Shown one piece after another: positions 35,544 through 42,363 of a stretch of DNA of 49,079 nt. Made by a program: the position numbers and the translations under genes. Source of the stretch: Gallionella sp. UBA4121 (lineage in GTDB: Bacteria; Pseudomonadota; Gammaproteobacteria; Burkholderiales; Gallionellaceae); NCBI GenBank assembly GCA_002381565.1, contig DFWZ01000018.1, positions 1 through 49,079 of the forward strand. The letters are read 5' to 3'. Numbering within the stretch: position 1 is the first letter of the stretch; every line of letters starts with the position of its first letter. The notes beneath the pieces were generated by a model, which did no database searches, had not been told where the DNA came from, and was given only the letters and a program-made list of their open reading frames with translations.

Positions 35544-35609
35544 TCAATTAAAACAGTGCTTGCGGTTCTCAGCTTTCATTCCAACAAGTTGATGCGTGTT
35601 CAGATACAT
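35544..35609 (-). CDS. Possible 21-aa peptide ORF between the dioxygenase and SQR genes
   Basis: ATG with AGGAGA seven nt upstream, 21 codons (MYLNTHQLVGMKAENRKHCFN), TGA. It sits in the 221-bp gap upstream of SQR on the same strand. It could be a leader peptide or chance. The rest of the gap is AT-rich with no terminator. Confidence 0.35.
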   Translation of the reverse strand: MYLNTHQLVGMKAENRKHCFN

Positions 35610-35696
35610 GGATAATTCTCCTGTTTAATGATGGGTGCTGAGTGTTTAACATGTTAATTTTATAAGTATTTTCTGAAAATAACTTGTTGATGCATT

Positions 35697-36401
35697 TCAG
35701 GCGGCACGGGGTTCATCATGACCACAGTGCTGGTTGGCAGGTACTGCACTGTCTATCAGCAGCGGCATGGGTAAATTCAAGCCGGACATGATGGCGATAA
35801 ATTCATCACGACTCTTGCCTGTCAGCCGCGGGTTGGATTCGCGCTCCTGCGCCACGCTGGACACATGTTTGTGCTGATAGTCGTGGCCCGGATAAATCAG
35901 GGTTTCTCCGGGCAATGGCCATATTTTTTGCGTGATACTATCATGCAGCATACCTGCGTCACCTCCCTGAAAATCGGTGCGGCCACAGGTGCCGATGAGC
36001 AGTGCATCGCCCGTGAACAGACGGTCTCGCCACAGGTAACTGGCACAGCCGGCGGTGTGGCCAGGAGTCGCCAGAACGGTAATGGTTTCAGCCCCGAACT
36101 GCACGGTATCCCCTTCTTTGAGCTGAACGTCTGCGCACTTGGTACTGTCTTGCTGCCTCATCATGATTTGTGCGCCGGTCTGTTCGCGCAACAGCGAAGC
36201 GCCGGTAATATGATCGGCGTGAATATGGGTTTCCAGCACACAGCGCAGTTTTAATTTCTGCTCATCGAGCAAAGACAGATACAACGCGAGATGTTCGCGC
36301 ACCGGATCAATCAACACGGCTTCATGATGCGTCAGGTCGCCCAGCAGATAGGTGTAGGTGGAACTGCTTGTGTCAAATAACTGGCGAAAATAAATCATCA
36401 T
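35697..36401 (-). CDS. Persulfide dioxygenase (ETHE1-like metallo-beta-lactamase fold)
   Basis: A 234-residue iron-dependent enzyme oxidising glutathione persulfide to sulfite. The beta-lactamase-fold motif THIHADH is at 58-64; H59, H115 (PGHTAG) and D132 (LFTGD) match the iron ligands of ETHE1. The ETHE1-type GTCGRTDFQGGD is present and H173 lies in YPGHDY. I start at the paired ATGs after GGAAGGTGAGG (MMIYFRQLFD); a longer frame starting 45 bp upstream is less likely. It lies 41 bp after ybgE and before SQR. No rhodanese domain is fused. Confidence 0.9.
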   Translation of the reverse strand: MMIYFRQLFDTSSSTYTYLLGDLTHHEAVLIDPVREHLALYLSLLDEQKLKLRCVLETHIHADHITGASLLREQTGAQIMMRQQDSTKCADVQLKEGDTVQFGAETITVLATPGHTAGCASYLWRDRLFTGDALLIGTCGRTDFQGGDAGMLHDSITQKIWPLPGETLIYPGHDYQHKHVSSVAQERESNPRLTGKSRDEFIAIMSGLNLPMPLLIDSAVPANQHCGHDEPRAA

Positions 36402-36442
36402 GACCTCACCTTCCAATGAATCGCATTTTGCAGCATGCAGAC

Positions 36443-36748
36443 TCAAGACAGGTAGTTGCGTACAAACAGCGTCCAGCCCAGCAGCAGCAACGGCCAGGCA
36501 ATGAAAGGACCCAGCAGCACCCGCAGATAGCGGTTGTTCGGGTCAAAACCTACGCCATGCACAAATCCCGCTGACATGCCCCACATCAGCAGACTGAGCA
36601 GCCCGTGATTAAGCAACACCCCTTCATGCGTCAGCCCACGTGGATAGACTGTGACGGCCAGCGCCAGACTTGCCGCCGCAGCCAGCGATACGCCGCGAGC
36701 CCATCCGTTGCCGAGCGGCGTCATGAGGTGCTCAGTGCGAGTCATCAT
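36443..36748 (-). CDS. ybgE: Cyd operon protein YbgE
   Basis: A 101-residue membrane protein with three hydrophobic stretches (VSLAAAASLALAVTV, LLSLLMWGMSAGFVHGVGF, LLGPFIAWPLLLLGWTLFV). GMSAGFVHGVGFDP and the terminal WPLLLLGW match YbgE, a small protein encoded with cydABX, of unclear role in bd oxidase assembly or stability. The start is uncertain: the paired ATG at 36748/36745 overlaps the 3' end of cydX, and 36724 is an alternative. No strong ribosome-binding site is seen, so coupling to cydX is likely. Confidence 0.82.
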   Translation of the reverse strand: MMTRTEHLMTPLGNGWARGVSLAAAASLALAVTVYPRGLTHEGVLLNHGLLSLLMWGMSAGFVHGVGFDPNNRYLRVLLGPFIAWPLLLLGWTLFVRNYLS

Positions 36749-36857
36749 CGCGCTTTGCTTCTTCAAGCGCACAGTCTTTGGCGTCGCACATCGTGGCGGC
36801 CATTGAAGCGAGCAATATGGCCACGGTGACACCGAGTATCCAGGCGAAGTACCACAT
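36732..36857 (-). CDS. cydX: Cytochrome bd oxidase small subunit CydX
   Basis: A 41-residue single-span protein. MWYFAWILGVTVAILLASMA carries the CydX hallmark WYFAWILG. The tail has two cysteines and a charged end. AAGGAG lies seven nt before the ATG, and the gene starts 18 bp after the cydB stop. CydX packs against CydA near haem b595/d and stabilises the bd-I oxidase. Its presence argues that this is a CydABX-type bd-I enzyme. Confidence 0.93.
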   Translation of the reverse strand: MWYFAWILGVTVAILLASMAATMCDAKDCALEEAKRDDDSH

Positions 36858-36875
36858 GTGTTTCTCCTTTAAAAA

Positions 36876-38012
36876 TCAGTAAACAGACTTATCGTTGGTT
36901 TTGATGTAGTCGATGGTCACTTTGCCCCGCATCACCTTATACGCCCAGGAGGTGTAGATAATGATCAGCGGCATAAAGATGACAGTGGCGCCCAGCATCA
37001 ATCCCAGCGACATTTGTGAGGACACGCTGTCCCATACCGTCAGGCTGGAGCGCGGATCGGATGAGGAGGGCATCAGGAACGGGAACATGGACACGCCTGC
37101 CGTGCCAATGATGCCGGCACAGGTGATGGACGAGGCGATGAATGCCAGTCCTGGCTTGTTGATGCGCGCAAACAGCAGCCCTGACGCAATCGCGATGAAA
37201 GTGGTTATCGGTACCCATTTTGCCCATGCATAAAGGGTGTAGTTATGCATCCATGCGCCGGCTTCCCTGATCACGGTTTTGTCCATCGGGTCAGGCAGGG
37301 CGTTGGGGTCGATATGGCTGGTGATGGCATAGCCGTCAATGCCATTCATGATCCACACACCTGCCAGCGCAAAGGTCACCAGTGTGGCAGCGCCAAAAAT
37401 CAGGCTGGCAGTGCGCACGCGGCGGTAGATGTCTCCCTCGGTGCGCAGCATCAGGTAATTGGCGCCCTGGAAGGTAATCATGGACAGACTTACAACGCCT
37501 GCCAGCAGTGCAAATGGATTGAGCAATTGCCAGAACGTGCCGGTGTAGGTGGAGCGCAGCGTGTCATCGAACTGAAACGGCACACCCAGCAACAGGTTGC
37601 CAAACGCCACGCCGAAGATGATGGGCGGTACCGTGCCGCCGATGAACAGACCCCAGTCCCATGTGCCGCGCCAGGTCGCATTTTGTACCTTGGAACGGTA
37701 ATCGAAACCCACCGGGCGGAAGAACAGCGCCCAGAGTGCCGCCATCATCGCCCAGTAAAATCCCGAGAAGGCGGTCGCATAAACCAGCGGCCAGGCGGCG
37801 AAAATCGCGCCGCCGGCTGTGATGAACCAGACCTGATTGCCGTCCCAGTGGGGAGCCACGGTATTGATGACGACGCGTCGCTCGGCATCGTTTTTGCCGA
37901 CAAAAGGCAGCAGCGTCCCTACTCCCATATCATGGCCATCCATGATGGCAAAGCCGATCAGCAGCACGCCCACCAGCAACCACCAGATCAGCTTTAAACT
38001 TTCGTAATCCAT
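36876..38012 (-). CDS. cydB: Cytochrome bd ubiquinol oxidase subunit II
   Basis: A 378-residue polytopic protein starting MDYESLKLIWWLLVGVLLIG. GFAIMDGHDMGVGTLLPF, NTVAPHWDGNQVWFITAGGA and FRPVGFDYRSK are classic CydB signatures. Its length equals that of the E. coli protein. AAGGAG lies upstream of the ATG; a longer frame reaches back into cydA but is a shadow. It is the structural partner of CydA in the proton-motive but non-pumping terminal oxidase. Confidence 0.97.
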   Translation of the reverse strand: MDYESLKLIWWLLVGVLLIGFAIMDGHDMGVGTLLPFVGKNDAERRVVINTVAPHWDGNQVWFITAGGAIFAAWPLVYATAFSGFYWAMMAALWALFFRPVGFDYRSKVQNATWRGTWDWGLFIGGTVPPIIFGVAFGNLLLGVPFQFDDTLRSTYTGTFWQLLNPFALLAGVVSLSMITFQGANYLMLRTEGDIYRRVRTASLIFGAATLVTFALAGVWIMNGIDGYAITSHIDPNALPDPMDKTVIREAGAWMHNYTLYAWAKWVPITTFIAIASGLLFARINKPGLAFIASSITCAGIIGTAGVSMFPFLMPSSSDPRSSLTVWDSVSSQMSLGLMLGATVIFMPLIIIYTSWAYKVMRGKVTIDYIKTNDKSVY

Positions 38013-38023
38013 TATCGTTCTCC

Positions 38024-39595
38024 TTATGCGTTGCCGGCGGTGTTGACGAGATGCTCGTTGTGATATCTGCCTGTACCCATGCTCGACGGGCCGAGGCGCG
38101 CGTATTTCACCATCAGGTACATCTCGATGACGAGCAGTACGGTGTAGAAGGTCACAAAGCCTGCCAAAGAGCCGTAAATGCTGGCAGGAGTAAGGCTCGA
38201 TACCGACAGGTGGGTAGGTAATACGCCGTAAATCGTCCACGGCTGACGTCCGTATTCAGCGACAACCCAGCCGAGTTCTGCGGCGATCCAGGGTGCAGGG
38301 ATGAATAACAAGGCCCAGCGCAGCAGCCATCTTTTTTCAATGAAAGTGCCTTTGATCGAATACAGCAGCGCCAGCGAAAACAGCAGCAGCATGCCAAAGC
38401 CTAACGCCACCATGATCCGGAAGCTCCAGAACATCGGTGCGACTCTGGGGATTGTGCTGTCGACTGCCTGTTGAATCATCTGTGGCGTAGCGGTGGATAC
38501 ATCCTCGGTGTACTTTTTCAGCAGCAGGCCAAAACCCAGATCCGCCTTGTGAAGGTTAAACATAGTCAGGGCGTCGGCATTATTTTTGTTTTTGCGCAGT
38601 TGTTCCAGCGTTTTGACAGCAAAAATGCCGCTTGCGATACGCTGGCGATTTTTTTCCTTGATTTCGCTGATGCCCGGTATCGTCTGGGACAACGTGCGTG
38701 TGCCTATCAACCCCAGTACGTAGGGAATCTTGATTTCATAATCGTTGCTCTGAGTCTTCTCGTTGGGCAGTGCGAATGCCACAAACGACGCCGGGGCAGG
38801 TTCGGTGTGCCACATGGCCTCGATCGCGGCGAGTTTGGTTTGCTGCGCTTCACCCACGGTGTAACCCGATTCATCACCCAGCACAATGACCGACAATGCG
38901 GATGCGAAGCCGAAACCCGCCGCCATGCGGAACGAGCGCCGTGCGAAATCAAGGTCGCGGCCCTTTAGCAGGTAGTAACTGGAGATGCCCAGTACAAACA
39001 GCGAGGCCGTCACATAGCCTGCCGACACGGTGTGGACAAATTTGGCCTGCGCCACCGGATTGAATACAATTGTCCAGAAATTGGACATTTCCATGCGCAT
39101 GGTAGTAAATGAAAACTCCGAGCCGATCGGGTTTTGCATCCAGCCATTGGCGATAAGTATCCACAGCGCAGACAGGTTGGAGCCCACCGCCATGAATATC
39201 GTCACCATGAAGTGTTTCCATTTGCTGAGCTTGTCCCAGCCAAAGAAAAACAGACCTATAAAAGTGGACTCCAGAAAGAACGCCATCAGGCCTTCAATTG
39301 CCAGGGGTGCGCCGAAAATGTCGCCGACATAGTGCGAGTAATACGCCCAGTTGGTGCCGAACTGGAATTCCATGGTAATGCCGGTGGTCACGCCCAGCGC
39401 AAAGTTGATGCCGAACAGCTTGCCCCAGAACTTGACCATGTCTTTGTAAATCTGTCGGCCGGTGGTGATGTAAGTCAGCTCCATGGTGACCAGCATGAAT
39501 GCCATCCCGATCGTGAGCGGCACAAACAAAAAATGATAAAGCGCCGTGACGGCAAACTGTAGTCGCGATATATCTACTAATTCGGTACTGATCAT
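38024..39595 (-). CDS. cydA: Cytochrome bd ubiquinol oxidase subunit I
   Basis: A 523-residue haem-bearing subunit. H21 (LYHFLF), H188 (FVHTVSAGY) and M395 (FRIMVALG) correspond to the E. coli haem ligands H19, H186 and M393. EFQFGTNWAYYSHYVGDIFG is conserved. The Q-loop is the long form, including KIPYVLGLIGTRTL, as in E. coli bd-I. The bd oxidase has high oxygen affinity and, as known from other bacteria, resists sulfide. It follows cydP by 6 bp and precedes cydB by 11 bp. Confidence 0.98.
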   Translation of the reverse strand: MISTELVDISRLQFAVTALYHFLFVPLTIGMAFMLVTMELTYITTGRQIYKDMVKFWGKLFGINFALGVTTGITMEFQFGTNWAYYSHYVGDIFGAPLAIEGLMAFFLESTFIGLFFFGWDKLSKWKHFMVTIFMAVGSNLSALWILIANGWMQNPIGSEFSFTTMRMEMSNFWTIVFNPVAQAKFVHTVSAGYVTASLFVLGISSYYLLKGRDLDFARRSFRMAAGFGFASALSVIVLGDESGYTVGEAQQTKLAAIEAMWHTEPAPASFVAFALPNEKTQSNDYEIKIPYVLGLIGTRTLSQTIPGISEIKEKNRQRIASGIFAVKTLEQLRKNKNNADALTMFNLHKADLGFGLLLKKYTEDVSTATPQMIQQAVDSTIPRVAPMFWSFRIMVALGFGMLLLFSLALLYSIKGTFIEKRWLLRWALLFIPAPWIAAELGWVVAEYGRQPWTIYGVLPTHLSVSSLTPASIYGSLAGFVTFYTVLLVIEMYLMVKYARLGPSSMGTGRYHNEHLVNTAGNA

Positions 39596-39601
39596 CCGTA
39601 A

Positions 39602-39781
39602 TTACTCCTTGTTATTATCGATTACAGGCCTGGATTCCAGCAGGGCATGGCTGACCTGCTCCGCTGTAGGGGCGTCGGGGGCACGAAAAAACACCCACCA
39701 GATCGCAAAAATCAGTGCGATTTTCACAATCAAAATGAGCAGAATTTCTCGGCTGAGCGGGTTATTCCATATCTGACGCAT
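39602..39781 (-). CDS. CydP-like cytochrome oxidase small subunit
   Basis: A 59-residue single-span protein (MRQIWNNPLSREILLILIVKIALIFAIWWVFF, shown in two pieces: NNPLSREILLILIVKIALI and FAIWWVFFRAP). The pattern matches CydP proteins found at the start of cyd operons. The ATG at 39781 is preferred; a GTG 30 nt upstream is an alternative. First gene downstream of the sigma-54 promoter, with about 67 nt of leader. Confidence 0.8.
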   Translation of the reverse strand: MRQIWNNPLSREILLILIVKIALIFAIWWVFFRAPDAPTAEQVSHALLESRPVIDNNKE

Positions 39782-39859
39782 CCAACGCTTCCCTGGTATG
39801 AGTGGCGGCACTGAACAATCTGCCGATGGTTATTGCACAACTGTCCTGAGCTTAGTAAC

Positions 39860-39874
39860 GCATTAAGTGTGCCA
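39860..39874 (-). promoter_or_regulatory. Sigma-54 (-24/-12) promoter of the cyd-sulfide operon
   Basis: Reverse strand TGGCACACTTAATGC: a perfect TGGCAC -24 element and (A)TGC at -12, with the exact GG-N10-GC spacing. Predicted start is near 39848, about 67 nt before cydP. A sigma-54 activator is encoded divergently 180 bp away, as expected. Confidence 0.75.
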
Positions 39875-39981
39875 GCGATTGAATTTTTAACTTTAAATTG
39901 CAAAGCTTGTTGTTTTTAATAAATAAAATTTTATTGGCACATTTATGATTTATAAATAAAAGTAACAAAAAACGACCTGAT

Positions 39982-40036
39982 GTCAAAAATGGCAGTTTTA
40001 TTGTGGCGAATGCTGGGGTAAACTGCCATTTCTGAC
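39982..40036. promoter_or_regulatory. 17-bp inverted repeat, candidate activator (enhancer) site
   Basis: Arms GTCAAAAATGGCAGTTT (39982-39998) and the complement of GTCAGAAATGGCAGTTT (40020-40036), 16 of 17 matched, with a 21-nt spacer. The centre is about 150 bp upstream of the sigma-54 promoter and just ahead of the activator gene. This is the usual place for binding of a sigma-54 activator and would allow autoregulation. The surrounding 39812-39981 is AT-rich and otherwise non-coding. Confidence 0.65.
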
Positions 40037-40056
40037 GCGCGCCTTAAAGGGTTAGG

Positions 40057-41349
40057 ATGTCCATCATGCAAATCACCGAATTGTTGTCCTATCTGGACAG
40101 TCAACCCGAACCCCACATTGTGATGAACCGGGATTACACCATCATTGCCGCCAATGCAGCCTACCGCGCAGAACACGGTGACTCCATACCGCTGGTGGGG
40201 CGACATTGTTACGAGGTTTCACATCACTTCACCCGTCCGTGCGATGAGGTGGGAGAATCCTGCCCGCTCAAGCTCAGCGCCGCGACGGGGCTGCCGCAGC
40301 GTGTGCTGCATTTGCACCAGACGCCGCGTGGAGAGGAGCATGTCGACGTCGAGCTCACGCCGATTCACAACGCCAGCGGAGAAATCGTCTATTTCGTCGA
40401 AATGATGCACACCATACGCGATGCCAGTGCGAATCCTTCTGCGCGCGGGTTGGTCGGGCGATCGGTGGCGTTTAACAGCATGCTGGGGTTAGTCCGGCGA
40501 GTTGCGCCGTCCGGGGCCGCAGTGCTGCTGCTGGGTGAGTCTGGCACAGGCAAAGAGCTGGTGGCGCAAGCCCTGCACAATGCCAGTGCAAGGACCAACA
40601 GCCCGTACGTGGTGGTGGATTGCTCCGGGGTGACCGAGACGTTATTCGAGAGTGAGTTGTTCGGCTACGAAAAAGGCGCCTTTACCGGTGCCACGCAGCG
40701 CAAGCTTGGGCTGGTGGAAAGCGCCAGCGGCGGCACGCTGTTCCTCGACGAGGTGGGCGATATTCCGCTTGCTTTACAGGTCAAATTGTTGCGCCTGCTC
40801 GAAACCGGAACCTATCGGCGTGTGGGGGGTGTTGAGCCGCTGCGGGCAGATTTCCGACTCGTGTCAGCGACCCACAGGGATCTGAAAAAAATGGTCGAAC
40901 AGGAGAGTTTTCGCAAGGATTTGTATTATCGCATCAGCACATTTCCTATTCATCTGCCTGCGCTGTCCGAGCGGCGCGACGATATTCCCCTGCTGGCCAC
41001 AACGCTGTTGGCGCGCATCAGCCCGGGGCGTAAGCTCAATTTACATCCGGATACGCTGGCGCAGCTTGGCGCCTACGACTTTCCCGGCAATATCCGCGAG
41101 CTGCGCAATATTCTTGAGCGCGCCAGTCTGATGGTCGACGGTGATACCATCATGCCAGAACATCTGGGGCCGGAATGCAGTGGTTTTCAGCTTCACGAGA
41201 GTGCCATGCCGCAGAGCATCGTGCCGCTGGAACAGGCCGAGCAGCGCTATTTGCAGTGGGCGCTGGCGCAACACGGGAGCGACCGCCGCGCGCTTGCAGA
41301 CAAGCTGTGCATCAGCGAGCGGACCTTGTATCGCAAGCTTAAAGCCTGA
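40057..41349 (+). CDS. fisR: FisR-like sigma-54 activator with a cysteine sensor domain
   Basis: A 430-residue sigma-54 enhancer-binding protein. The N-terminal PAS-like sensor (about 1-120) carries three cysteines, C51 (GRHCYEVSHH), C62 (RPCDE) and C69 (ESCPL), spaced 11 and 7. The AAA+ domain (about 130-365) has Walker A GESGTGKE, GAFTGA at 207-212 (sigma-54 contact) and Walker B GGTLFLDEVGD. A C-terminal Fis-type helix-turn-helix ends in KLCISERTLYRKLKA. FisR of Cupriavidus senses sulfane sulfur with three cysteines in its sensor domain and turns on pdo-sqr; the same spacing and target genes here support the name. Start 40057 has AAAGGG five nt upstream; 40066 is an alternative. Confidence 0.85.
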   Translation: MSIMQITELLSYLDSQPEPHIVMNRDYTIIAANAAYRAEHGDSIPLVGRHCYEVSHHFTRPCDEVGESCPLKLSAATGLPQRVLHLHQTPRGEEHVDVELTPIHNASGEIVYFVEMMHTIRDASANPSARGLVGRSVAFNSMLGLVRRVAPSGAAVLLLGESGTGKELVAQALHNASARTNSPYVVVDCSGVTETLFESELFGYEKGAFTGATQRKLGLVESASGGTLFLDEVGDIPLALQVKLLRLLETGTYRRVGGVEPLRADFRLVSATHRDLKKMVEQESFRKDLYYRISTFPIHLPALSERRDDIPLLATTLLARISPGRKLNLHPDTLAQLGAYDFPGNIRELRNILERASLMVDGDTIMPEHLGPECSGFQLHESAMPQSIVPLEQAEQRYLQWALAQHGSDRRALADKLCISERTLYRKLKA

Positions 41350-41379
41350 GCCTGGCAGCCTTTATCGGACCGGAATACG

Positions 41380-42363
41380 TTACAGGCGCAGCGCACTGCG
41401 GACTTGCTGAGTCAGGTTGTCCGCCAGGCAGTTTATTGCCACGTTTTCAGGCATGGAGCGCAGCCAGGTCAGTTGCCGTTTTGCCAGCTGGCGGGTGGCG
41501 ATGATGCCGGTTTCCAGGAGCTGCGCCTCAGAGATATGGCCTTCCATGAACTGCCACGCCTGACGATACCCGACGCAGCGCATGGACGGCAGATCCGGGT
41601 GCAAGGCGTAGTTTTTCCGCAAGTCGCGCAATTCAGTTATCAGTCCCTGTTCCAGCATCTGTTTGAAGCGCGTGGCGATGCGCTGGTGCAATACGCTGCG
41701 ATCATCGGGGATGAGTGCGATCGGCAGGATGCGGTAGGGCAGGGCATCGCTCACATTTGATGCCTCAAGCAGCTCGGACATCGGCTGTCCGGTGATCCGG
41801 TAGATTTCCATCGCGCGCCCGATGCGCTGGGTGTCGTTGGGCGAGAGTCGCGCCGCGGTGATGGCATCCACTGCGGCTAATTGCTGATGCAACCAGGGCG
41901 CGCCGTGTTGAGCGATTTGTGCATCAAGTTCTGCGCGCACTGCGGGATCCGCTACCGGCAAGTCGCTCAGGCCTTCCTTCAGAGCCTTGAAATACAGCAT
42001 CGTGCCGCCGACCAGCAAAGGGATCTTGCCGCGCGCCGTGATGTCCGCCATCAAATGCAGTGCATCTCGGCGAAACGCGGCGGCGGAGTAGGCCATCGTC
42101 GGATCGATGATGTCGACCAGATGGTGCGGCGCGCGCGCCAGTGTGGCGGTATCCGGCTTTGCCGTGCCGATATTCATGTCGCGGTACACCAGCGCGGAAT
42201 CCACGCTGATGATCTCATAAGGCTGCGATTGCACCAGCTCCACCGCCACGCCGGTCTTGCCGCTGGCGGTCGGGCCCATCAGAAAAATTGCCGGAGGCAG
42301 CTTCTCTGAGGATCGGGGATCGGCGATCGGGGATGGAGTAAGGGTGTTCAGTGGTTCTTTCAT
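41380..42363 (-). CDS. miaA: tRNA dimethylallyltransferase MiaA
   Basis: A 327-residue enzyme adding dimethylallyl to A37 of tRNAs reading UNN codons. P-loop FLMGPTASGKTGVAVEL, SVDSALVYRDMNIGTAKP, and LLVGGTMLYFKALKEGLSDLP are diagnostic; DTQRIGRAMEIY and VGYRQAWQF follow. The first 22 residues (ending PSPIADPRSSEK) are unusual: they are encoded partly by a 7-bp tandem repeat (42310-42337). The start overlaps the transporter stop by 4 bases (ATGA). mutL and miaA are neighbours in many proteobacteria. Confidence 0.95.
   Translation of the reverse strand: MKEPLNTLTPSPIADPRSSEKLPPAIFLMGPTASGKTGVAVELVQSQPYEIISVDSALVYRDMNIGTAKPDTATLARAPHHLVDIIDPTMAYSAAAFRRDALHLMADITARGKIPLLVGGTMLYFKALKEGLSDLPVADPAVRAELDAQIAQHGAPWLHQQLAAVDAITAARLSPNDTQRIGRAMEIYRITGQPMSELLEASNVSDALPYRILPIALIPDDRSVLHQRIATRFKQMLEQGLITELRDLRKNYALHPDLPSMRCVGYRQAWQFMEGHISEAQLLETGIIATRQLAKRQLTWLRSMPENVAINCLADNLTQQVRSALRL
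42310..42337. repeat. Four tandem 7-bp units inside the miaA 5' end
   Basis: GGATCGG, GGATCGG, CGATCGG, GGATGGA read on the forward strand. The array encodes part of the extra N-terminus of MiaA (PSPIADP). A related degenerate array occurs in mutL at 45143-45191. Confidence 0.8.

Noticed and set aside
37245..37997. 250-codon forward frame opposite cydB
   Set aside because: Lies wholly antisense to cydB, rich in His, Arg and Gln as expected of a shadow frame.
39934..39951. Second TGGCAC box, forward strand, as a sigma-54 promoter for the activator gene
   Set aside because: The -12 position reads TGAT with AT rather than GC at the required spacing.
40057..41349. Call of the sigma-54 activator as NorR
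   Set aside because: NorR has a GAF sensor binding non-haem iron; here the domain is PAS-like with FisR-type cysteines, and the neighbours are sulfide genes rather than nitric oxide reductase genes.
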